Assembly: GCF_003755175.1 (NCBI RefSeq)
Contig: NZ_RKHX01000001.1
Location: 372,001 to 436,000, forward strand
Reading direction: 5' to 3'
From: Cellulomonas sp. PhB150
GTDB taxonomy: Bacteria; Actinomycetota; Actinomycetes; Actinomycetales; Cellulomonadaceae
DNA length: 64,000 bases
Shown: positions 1 to 7,068 of the stretch, in pieces
How positions within the stretch are numbered: the first letter of the stretch is position 1
Layout: each line of letters begins with the position of its first letter
Program-made: the position numbers and the translations under genes
Notes under the pieces: generated by a model
Seen by the model: the letters and a program-made list of their open reading frames with translations, nothing else
The model's database searches: none
Told to the model about the DNA's origin: nothing

Positions 1-1644
1 GTCCGACTTGTCGCCGCCGTACGCGGTGTCCAGCGTCCAGCCGATCACCTGCGACGCGTTGGTGATGGCGGGGTTGGAGTCGTCGCTGACGCCGCCCGTG
101 ATGAAGTTGGCGGCCGCGTTGGGCTGCTTGAGCATCGCGTCGGTCAGGCCCTTGTTCACGGCGAGGTTCTGCGCCTGGAACAGGCCCGTCATGAAGGGCG
201 TCAGGTCGTTCTGGTTCTCGCCCAGCGTCCCGACGATCTTCGCCAGCAGGGCCTTGTCGAGGACCGCGCCGTACGGCATGTCGGAGTCGAACAGGTCGCC
301 GCTGCCCGGCTGCGACCAGCCCTGCGCGAGGTCGTCGTGGTCGTCGAGGATCACGCGGTAGGCGTCCGCGCCGTACGACGCGAGCATCTGGGCGACGTGC
401 GAGCGCAGCCCGTCCGACATCTTCCAGCCCTCGTGCTGCCCGAAGACGAGCCACCCGTCGGACTGGCCCTCGCCGGTCTTGTCCCCGATGAGGGCGAAGG
501 TCTGGGAGGCGAGGTCCGCCGAGAGCTGGCCGGAGGCCTCGCTGTTGCGCAGCTTGGTGGTCGCCGCCTCGAGCGCGGAGCCGAGCGCGCCACCGTTGGT
601 CGCGTCGATGTCCCAGCGCCGGTCGAGCACCAGGTACGCCAGGCGCTCGGACACCGTGACGTCGTGGCCGTCGATGCTGACCTTGCGGTCGTCGCCGCCG
701 CCGAAGAAGTCCTGCGCGGCCTCCGGGTTGTTGCCGAGCGCGGCCATGATGCCGGCCAAGGGGTCGCGGAACCGCTTCCCGTCGGCGTCGTACACGCCGC
801 CGTTCGGGTCGTCGCTCCCGCGCGGCTCCCAGACCTTGCCGCGCTCGTCGCCGAGCTCGCGCTCGTAGTCGTAGACGCCCTCGGCGATCGTGCTGAGGAA
901 CGGCGTCCCGTAGTGGCCGGCGTTGAGCAGGACCGTCAGCGCGTTCGCCCGGTCGACCTGGCCGCCGCCACCGTCGTAGTACGGGGAGGTCGGCACCTCC
1001 GCCTCGATCGTGTCGAGCCAGCTCTGCGCGTAGTCGGACGGCAGCGCGAGGTCGCCCGTGCTGCGCGTCGCCGTCGCGACGGTCGTCGACATGCCGTTGA
1101 GCAGCTTGCCGTACCAGGCGTTCTCCGCGTCGAGCTCGTCCTGGGTCTTGCTGCCGTCCTGGTCCGAGCGGTTGTACCCGAGCTTGATCACGACGTCCGC
1201 GAGCTCGTCGGCGCTGAGCGCCTTGGCGAAGCCTGCCGCGAAGTACGGGTCATCCTGCATCTCGATGATCTGGGCGATGAGGTCGTCGTCCGGCCTGCCG
1301 CCGTCCCGCAGCGCCTCGGCCGCCTCCTGACCCGCCTGCTGGGCCTTGTCCGGCGCCATCGAGGTGATCTCGGTGACGTCGTCGAACTGCACCGTGCCCG
1401 TCGGCCAGGTCGGGTTCGAGCCCTCCAGCGCCTGCGCCTTGGCGAGCCGGCGGCGCGCGTCGGGCAGGACGTCGCGCGCCCAGTCGGCCGCCGTCTGCAT
1501 CCCCTGGGTGTCGGACGTCGCGAGGTTGTAGCGCGACAGCGTCGTCCGCAGCGAGCTGCGCGCCGAGTCGAGCGTCTCGATGCCGCTGGTCAGTCCGTTG
1601 ACGAGCTGCTGCATGCCCGCCACGTCGATCATCGCCACGGCCAT
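1..1644 (-). CDS. Large type VII-locus protein (DUF6571-like), C-terminus outside window
   Basis: Only the first 548 residues are present; the frame is open to the left edge. The ATG at 1644 lies one base after the stop of the upstream small gene (TGA-C-ATG), so the two are translationally linked. The first ~90 residues are predicted helical and low in hydrophobic stretches, with no signal peptide, similar to LXG/WXG-type N-termini. The rest is a soluble alpha-helical protein with many Asp, Gly and Ala residues. Its layout recalls the actinobacterial DUF6571 family found beside WXG100 and FtsK-like genes, but that is from memory. It sits directly downstream of a WXG100 gene and an EccC-type ATPase, so a type VII substrate or substrate partner is a reasonable inference. 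No catalytic motif was recognised. Confidence 0.75.
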   Translation of the reverse strand, partial: MAVAMIDVAGMQQLVNGLTSGIETLDSARSSLRTTLSRYNLATSDTQGMQTAADWARDVLPDARRRLAKAQALEGSNPTWPTGTVQFDDVTEITSMAPDKAQQAGQEAAEALRDGGRPDDDLIAQIIEMQDDPYFAAGFAKALSADELADVVIKLGYNRSDQDGSKTQDELDAENAWYGKLLNGMSTTVATATRSTGDLALPSDYAQSWLDTIEAEVPTSPYYDGGGGQVDRANALTVLLNAGHYGTPFLSTIAEGVYDYERELGDERGKVWEPRGSDDPNGGVYDADGKRFRDPLAGIMAALGNNPEAAQDFFGGGDDRKVSIDGHDVTVSERLAYLVLDRRWDIDATNGGALGSALEAATTKLRNSEASGQLSADLASQTFALIGDKTGEGQSDGWLVFGQHEGWKMSDGLRSHVAQMLASYGADAYRVILDDHDDLAQGWSQPGSGDLFDSDMPYGAVLDKALLAKIVGTLGENQNDLTPFMTGLFQAQNLAVNKGLTDAMLKQPNAAANFITGGVSDDSNPAITNASQVIGWTLDTAYGGDKSD

Positions 1645-1645
1645 G

Positions 1646-1936
1646 TCAGTACCACGTCGCTCGGTAGTCGGTCGGGTCGACCTTCGCGGGCTCGCGCGAG
1701 TACCGCGACGTCATCTCGTCCACGCAGTCGCCGCCCGCAGTGCCCGCCTTGGTCTGCATGTCGGTGCAGTCCTTCGAGAACGTGTCCGCCGTGGTGCTGA
1801 CCCAGGCCTCGTTGGCCAGCGCGCTGAGCACGGACGAGAACGCCGATCCCGCCCACGACGCCTGCGTCTGCGCGCCGGGTGTCGCGCCGTGCAGCGCACT
1901 GCGGTACCGGTTCTCGACCTTCTCGGGGTCAGTCAT
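1646..1936 (-). CDS. Small helical type VII-locus protein (WXG-like, W-V-S variant)
   Basis: This 96-residue protein lacks a signal peptide and membrane segment. The start ATG at 1936 has a purine-rich GGGAGCGGG immediately upstream. Two predicted helices flank a central Trp-Val-Ser at about residue 45, which could stand in for the W-x-G turn of WXG100 proteins. The C-terminus ends in a Tyr/Trp-rich tail (YRATWY). Two cysteines lie in the second half. It is placed 69 bases after the EccC-type ATPase gene and one base before the large protein gene. WXG100-like folding and export with the large protein are inferences from length, helicity and context; the W-x-G signature itself is not exact. 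I do not recognise a named family. Confidence 0.7.
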   Translation of the reverse strand: MTDPEKVENRYRSALHGATPGAQTQASWAGSAFSSVLSALANEAWVSTTADTFSKDCTDMQTKAGTAGGDCVDEMTSRYSREPAKVDPTDYRATWY

Positions 1937-2005
1937 CCCGCTCCCTCGCTCGTCACGTGCTCGGATGTCCGCAATTTCACTCTAACGACCAGTTCGCCCG
2001 GGCAC

Positions 2006-5000
2006 TCAGGGGACCGGCACCTGGACGCTCTGCCACGCGCCCGCGAGCGACAGGATGCCCCGGCCGGGCACGGGCGCGCCGATGACCGAGCGCGGCAGCC
2101 GGAGGCCGAACACGTCGCCGTCGTTCGGCGAGCTCGGCGACAGCAGGAGGCCGCTGCGCGACTTCTTCAGGGCCGGCGCCGGCCCGCGGTAGGAGCCGGA
2201 GAGCTCATCCGTGGTCCCGCCGGCCACGACGAGGCCAGGTCGGTCCCGCAGCGCACCGACGTGCTCGACCACGGCGTCGGCGAGCACCCCGTCGGTGCCG
2301 AGCAGCTCGAGATCGTCGATCACCAGCAGGGTGGGTGCGCCGTCGGCGGGCACGAGCTGCTCGAGAACGGCCTTGATCTCGTCGCGCGTCGACTCGAGGG
2401 TGAGCTCGCCGACGATGCCCGGCGTGCCTGCGAGGTCGCGCAGCGGGCTGCGCCGCGGGGTCACCGTGCCGACGAGCCAGCCGCGCTCGAGCGCCGACGA
2501 GGCCATCGTGAGCAGGGTCGTGCTGCGGCCCGAGCGGCGGGGTCCCACGACGAGCACACCGGGACCGTGCTCCTCGGCCTCGAGGCCGAACAGCGTGAGG
2601 CTGTCCCCGCCGACGCCGGCCGGCACCGCGGTGGGCGCGAGCGTCGAGGAGCCGAGCGCCCGGGCCTCGGCAAGCGTGATGCGGGTCGGCAGGTCGTCGA
2701 CCCGGAACGGCGCGTGTGCGGCGGGTGTCGCACCGGCGCGCGTGGTCGCGTCCCGGGCGATCCGCTGCAGCGCGGCGACCTGCTCCGCGCCCCCCACCTC
2801 GGGGTCCAGGACGCAGACCTGCAGCTCCTGGCTCCCGCGCGAGCGGAACGCCCGGCCGTCGGCGATGTCACCGGGCACCTGTCGCGGCGTCATGCCGACC
2901 GCGGAGTAGTCGCCCGCGTCGGGCATCCGGAGCATGACGCGGTCCTCGGTGAGCGTCGAGATGCGGCCGTTGAGCAGGCTGCGGTCGCCGCTGAGGATCA
3001 CCTTGACCCCCGCACCCGGGCCCTCCTGGAGGATCTGGGTCCACAGGTCGAGCAGGACGCCGGAGTCGTAGTCCTCGAAGGCCTGGACGAAGCCCTCCCA
3101 GCGGTCGAGCAGCACGACGACGTAGGGCAGGCGCTCGTCGACGTCGACGTTCGCCCGCTGCTCGGTCACGTCGGCGAAGGACTGCTCGGCGAGCAGGCGC
3201 TGCCGCCGCGAGATCTCCGCGCGCAGCCGGCGGGTCAGGCGTGCGAGCCGCTCGGGCTGGTCGCGCGTGACGACCGCTCCCGTGTGCGGCAGCCCGACGA
3301 GCGGGAGCAGCGCGTTGTTGCCGCAGTCGACCCCGTAGAGGTGCACGTCACGCGGCGAGGTCTGCCGGCCGATCGCGGCCGCGAACGTGCGCAGCGTGGT
3401 GGACCGGCCGGACCGTGGGCCTCCGACGACCGCGAGGTGGCCGGACAGTGCGACGTCGTGCACCGCGACGTCGCGCCGCTGCTGGGAGGGCAGGTCGACG
3501 AGGCCGTACGGGAGCGCGAACGGCGAGTCGGTCTGTCCGGTCCCGGACTGCTCACCGAGCTCGTCGATCGTCACGACCGCGGGCAGCGCGGGCAGCCACG
3601 GCGGCGGCGGTGCGGCCACGCCGGCCAGGTCCGCGGCGCCCTGCACGGCGGTAACCAGCGAGGCGAGGTCCGTCGGGGTCTCGACGTCGTCCTCGCCCGT
3701 GGACCCCGGCGTCCGCACGGGCCGCCCCAGAGCAGCCCACGCGAGCGACGACACGGCGACCGAGCCGCCCCGTGACGCGCTCGGCGGTCGACCACCGACG
3801 CGCGAGGCCTGGAACGCGGCCAGGCTCGAGTGCCCGAGGCGGGCGTACGCACGGCCGGGCAGGCTCTGCGCGATCTCGGCGGCCTCGGGTCCCTCGATGA
3901 CGTCCTGGCTGTCGTTGCGGTCCGTCACGCGCAGGGCGATGCGCAGGTTGGTGTTCGACTTGATCTCGGCGCTCACCACGCCCGCGGGTCGCTGCGTCGC
4001 GAGCAGCAGGTGCACGCCGAGCGATCGACCACGGCGGGCGATGTCGACGAGGCCGGTCACGAAGTCCGGCAGCTCGGCGACCAGCGCCGCGAACTCGTCG
4101 ATGACGATGAGCAGCCGCGGCATCGGGTCGTCGTGGGGGCCGCGGGTGGCCAGGTAGTCCTCGATGTCCTTCGCCCCGGCGCCCGCGAGCTGGTGCTCGC
4201 GGCGGCGCAGCTCGGCGGCCAGGCTCTCCAGGGCGCGCGTGGTCAGGTGCGTGTCGAGGTCGGTCACCATGCCGACGGTGTGCGGCAGGTTCTTGCAGTC
4301 CTTGAACGCCGCACCGCCCTTGTAGTCGACGAGCACGAACGTCATCTCGTCGGGGCGGTTGCCCACCGCGAGCGAGGCGATGAGCGTCTGCAGGAGCTCG
4401 GACTTGCCGGATCCGGTGGTACCCGCGACGAGGCCGTGCGGACCGTCGGCGCTGATGTCGACGGTGAACAGGCCGTCGCCGGTCTCGCCGATCACGGCCC
4501 TGGTAGTGCGGCCGCCGCCGGCCCAGCCCTGCGCGACCGCGCTCGCCTGCGGCGGGTCGAGGTGCAGGACGTCGAGCAGGCGGGACGACGAGGGCAGCGT
4601 GGAGGACAGGTCCTCGGTGCTGATGTCCCGGATGGGCGACAGCGCCCGGCTCAGGCGCTCGAGCCAGGGCCCGTCGACGAGGTCGGCGCGCACGCCCTCG
4701 ACCGGGTCCTTGCCGGCGACCGAGACCGTCGTCGCATTGCCGTCGAGCCGCACGACCGCCTGGCACTCCTCGGGCAGCTGGCGCTCCTGCTCGTCGAGGC
4801 ACAGGAACAGGACGCCGACCGCGGGGCCCTCGCGCAGCAGCGTCACCAGGCCGGGCAGGAGCCGGATGCGGCGCGCGCCGTCGAGGACGACGAGCACCGG
4901 CGGCGGGAGGATGTCGGCGACCGAGGCGAAGCCGCCCGAGCTGCTGGACGCGGCGCGGCGGCGCTCGACGAGGTCCAGGAGCTCGGCGACGCGGCGGGCG

Positions 5001-6613
5001 GTCGTCTCGTCGTCGTTGCCGACCGAGACCAGCGGGCCGGCGTCGCGGCGCAGGTGCGGGAGCCAGCGCACCCAGCGCCAGTCCGCCTCCGAGCCGGGCT
5101 CGCTCAGCAGCACGACCGTCACGTCGGCGGGCGAGTGCGAGGCGGCCACCTGCGCGACCATCCAGCCCGCCACACGACGGCGCTCCTCGTCGCTGCCCGC
5201 CACGCCGGTGACGCCGACGCGCGCGAGCGGCACCGCGACCGGCACGTCCGCGGCGGTCCAGTGCTGGATCTGGTCGTGGTCGTCGCGGGCGGGGTCCCGC
5301 AGCGACACCTCGCTGGCCACGTCGGCGGTCCCGACCCGGGCGAGCATCCAGTCCGGGTCCGTGCGACGGCGCTCCCAGAGTCGCGAGCGCGGGCCGGTGG
5401 CGAAGAGCAGGACGGTCGCGGGGTCCGGCAGCTCGCGGCGACGCGCGGCGCTCTCGGAGGTGAGCGCGGCGTACGCGTCCGCCTCGATGCGCGCGGTGCG
5501 CTCGGTGAACGACCGCACCGCGTCGACGTGCTGGCCGCGCCGCGACTTGCGCGACGAGAGCCAGTTCGACAGCGCCATCAGGGGGGACAACGCCATGATG
5601 ATCAGCGAGTAGGCGCTGTGCGTGATGGCCAGCATCGCGCCACCCATGACGACGGGCAGCAGCATCATCATCAGCGGGAACGGCTGCTTGTCCGGTGTCC
5701 GCGGCTCGGCGGGGAGGCGGAACTCGCTCGTCCGGGCGGGGGGCAGCAGCCGGGGCGGGCGGTTGAAGTCGAGGGTCGCGCCCTCCGGGCTGGGCGAGAG
5801 GCTCGCATCGGGCGGCTCGTGCTCGGCCAGCTCGAGGACGGTGTCCCCGACGACGAGCGACGCCCCGGTCTCCCAGGTGCGCGGCGTGCTCAGCGGGAGC
5901 CGGCCCAGGTGCAGGAACGGGCGGTCGGCCTCGGGGTCGAGCTCCTCGATGCCGGCGGTCGCCCCGCGCGCCTGGGCCAGGAGGGCCGAGTACTTCTTGG
6001 TCTTGCGCGCCGGCGCCGGAGTCCCGCTCGCGTCGCCCGACCGCACGACGATCGGGCCCTCGAGCGGGCGGCGGCGCAGCGGGGCTGCGAGCGAGCGCCC
6101 GACGAGGTCGGGTGCGGCCGAGACCGTCACTGACCCGTCGACGCCCACGTCGACGAGCACCGCCTGCTCGGGTGCGTCATCGAGGCGGACCGACGCCGAC
6201 CGGCCGGAGCCGATCGCGTGGTGGCCCGGCGCGAGCCGGTGCACCCGGCCGGCGCCGCGGCCCGAGACGACACGGATCTCGCTCGTGCCGAAGGGCTCGT
6301 CCCACGGGTCTGCGACGTCGCGGCCGAGGCCGACCAGGTGACCGTGCCGCAGCGGGCACTCCTCCAGCGTCTGCGTCGCGTCGAGCTCACGCCCGCGCCA
6401 CCACAGCGGGACGGACGTGTCCTGCTCCGCCCGGACCACCTGGACGACGCCCAGGTGCCCGGAGCCGGCCGGCACGACGCTCTGCTGCTCGAACCTCAGC
6501 GCGCCGGCGAGCGCGGCGGCCAGGTCGCTCACCCGTGCACCGGACGCGCACTCGGCGACGACGTCGACGAGCTCTGCGCCACCGGGGACGGCAACGCTCA
6601 GGATCAGACGCAC
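2006..6613 (-). CDS. Type VII secretion ATPase, EccC/EssC-like, FHA domain plus three FtsK-type ATPase domains
   Basis: Membrane motor expected to drive export of WXG100 substrates. I start at GTG 6613, which follows GGGAGG. Longer starts would read through the hairpin at 6649-6672 and into the upstream gene. The 1535 residues comprise a ubiquitin-like N-terminus (about 1-60), an FHA-like region (about 110-180), a membrane pair (about 315-360), then three FtsK/SpoIIIE ATPase domains. The first P-loop (about residue 731) is canonical, GTTGSGKS, with Walker B ending IDEF near 837. The second (about 1063) and third (about 1353) read GPRSGRST and GPRRSGRST, so the P-loop lysine is arginine. FHA plus fused ATPases resembles Firmicutes EssC more than split mycobacterial EccCa/EccCb. 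No eccB, eccD, eccE or mycP gene lies in the window; they could be to the left. Confidence 0.92.
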   Translation of the reverse strand: MRLILSVAVPGGAELVDVVAECASGARVSDLAAALAGALRFEQQSVVPAGSGHLGVVQVVRAEQDTSVPLWWRGRELDATQTLEECPLRHGHLVGLGRDVADPWDEPFGTSEIRVVSGRGAGRVHRLAPGHHAIGSGRSASVRLDDAPEQAVLVDVGVDGSVTVSAAPDLVGRSLAAPLRRRPLEGPIVVRSGDASGTPAPARKTKKYSALLAQARGATAGIEELDPEADRPFLHLGRLPLSTPRTWETGASLVVGDTVLELAEHEPPDASLSPSPEGATLDFNRPPRLLPPARTSEFRLPAEPRTPDKQPFPLMMMLLPVVMGGAMLAITHSAYSLIIMALSPLMALSNWLSSRKSRRGQHVDAVRSFTERTARIEADAYAALTSESAARRRELPDPATVLLFATGPRSRLWERRRTDPDWMLARVGTADVASEVSLRDPARDDHDQIQHWTAADVPVAVPLARVGVTGVAGSDEERRRVAGWMVAQVAASHSPADVTVVLLSEPGSEADWRWVRWLPHLRRDAGPLVSVGNDDETTARRVAELLDLVERRRAASSSSGGFASVADILPPPVLVVLDGARRIRLLPGLVTLLREGPAVGVLFLCLDEQERQLPEECQAVVRLDGNATTVSVAGKDPVEGVRADLVDGPWLERLSRALSPIRDISTEDLSSTLPSSSRLLDVLHLDPPQASAVAQGWAGGGRTTRAVIGETGDGLFTVDISADGPHGLVAGTTGSGKSELLQTLIASLAVGNRPDEMTFVLVDYKGGAAFKDCKNLPHTVGMVTDLDTHLTTRALESLAAELRRREHQLAGAGAKDIEDYLATRGPHDDPMPRLLIVIDEFAALVAELPDFVTGLVDIARRGRSLGVHLLLATQRPAGVVSAEIKSNTNLRIALRVTDRNDSQDVIEGPEAAEIAQSLPGRAYARLGHSSLAAFQASRVGGRPPSASRGGSVAVSSLAWAALGRPVRTPGSTGEDDVETPTDLASLVTAVQGAADLAGVAAPPPPWLPALPAVVTIDELGEQSGTGQTDSPFALPYGLVDLPSQQRRDVAVHDVALSGHLAVVGGPRSGRSTTLRTFAAAIGRQTSPRDVHLYGVDCGNNALLPLVGLPHTGAVVTRDQPERLARLTRRLRAEISRRQRLLAEQSFADVTEQRANVDVDERLPYVVVLLDRWEGFVQAFEDYDSGVLLDLWTQILQEGPGAGVKVILSGDRSLLNGRISTLTEDRVMLRMPDAGDYSAVGMTPRQVPGDIADGRAFRSRGSQELQVCVLDPEVGGAEQVAALQRIARDATTRAGATPAAHAPFRVDDLPTRITLAEARALGSSTLAPTAVPAGVGGDSLTLFGLEAEEHGPGVLVVGPRRSGRSTTLLTMASSALERGWLVGTVTPRRSPLRDLAGTPGIVGELTLESTRDEIKAVLEQLVPADGAPTLLVIDDLELLGTDGVLADAVVEHVGALRDRPGLVVAGGTTDELSGSYRGPAPALKKSRSGLLLSPSSPNDGDVFGLRLPRSVIGAPVPGRGILSLAGAWQSVQVPVP

Positions 6614-6648
6614 GCCACCTCCCGGGCCGGTGCGGAACAACGGACGAC

Positions 6649-6672
6649 GGCCCGCCCCCGCAGGGGCGGGCC
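6649..6672 (-). terminator. GC-rich hairpin between the WXG100 and EccC genes
   Basis: A perfect 10-bp stem (GGCCCGCCCC with GGGGCGGGCC) closes a CGCA loop 15 bases after the WXG100 stop codon. There is no U-tract. It could terminate most transcripts, giving more WXG100 product than ATPase, or stabilise the WXG100 mRNA. It also argues against ATPase starts upstream of 6613. Confidence 0.65.
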
Positions 6673-6686
6673 GCCATGCGCGGTTC

Positions 6687-6959
6687 TCAGATGCGGTCGC
6701 CCTCGCCGGTCGCGGCGGCGATGTTGTTGTGGTTGACCTTGACGTCCTTCGCGGCACCCTCGAGCGCCTCGTTCAGCTTGTCGAGGTTCGCGCGGTAGTC
6801 CGTCCACGCCGTGCGGAAGTCCTCAGAGTACTTACCGGTCCACACGGCACTCTCGAGAGCGGAGTCGACCTTCGTCTTGATGTCGTGGGCTTCCTGCGCC
6901 TTGGCCACGAACGTCTTGTGGAGCGCCTGAAGGGTACTGAGTTCTGCACCGACCGCCAC
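6687..6959 (-). CDS. WXG100 family type VII secretion target (EsxA-like)
   Basis: The protein is 90 residues from GTG 6959, preceded by AAAGGAGAT at good spacing. It is all-helical, with a central W-T-G turn in the segment VWTGKYSEDF at about residue 40, the hallmark of WXG100 proteins that form helical-hairpin dimers. The length is typical of the family. There is no signal peptide, as expected for type VII export. A C-terminal Y-x-x-x-D/E export signal of the usual form is not clear; the tail reads GEGDRI. It is the first gene of the locus and is followed by a hairpin and the EccC-like ATPase. It is either the secreted substrate or half of a heterodimer; no second canonical WXG100 gene is adjacent. 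Confidence 0.92.
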   Translation of the reverse strand: MAVGAELSTLQALHKTFVAKAQEAHDIKTKVDSALESAVWTGKYSEDFRTAWTDYRANLDKLNEALEGAAKDVKVNHNNIAAATGEGDRI

Positions 6960-7051
6960 GGAGATCTCCTTTGTTTTCCAGTGGCGCCCCCATGACGCCA
7001 CCCCTTGTTGGTCACGCTATCGCCAGTTCCCACATCGGGCAGGACGTGCCC

Positions 7052-7068
7052 GAGAACCGGCGGTTCTC
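7052..7068 (-). terminator. Hairpin at the end of the Tad operon
   Basis: An 8-bp inverted repeat (GAGAACCG, one-base spacer, CGGTTCTC) overlaps the stop codon of the last Tad-operon gene and precedes the WXG100 gene. Its short spacer and missing U-tract make it a weak terminator candidate. Confidence 0.4.

Noticed and set aside
6614-6757. Longer start for the EccC-like ATPase
   Set aside because: It would translate through the hairpin and overlap the WXG100 gene; the added residues are Arg/Pro-rich and lack family similarity, while GTG 6613 has a ribosome site and begins the ubiquitin-like fold.
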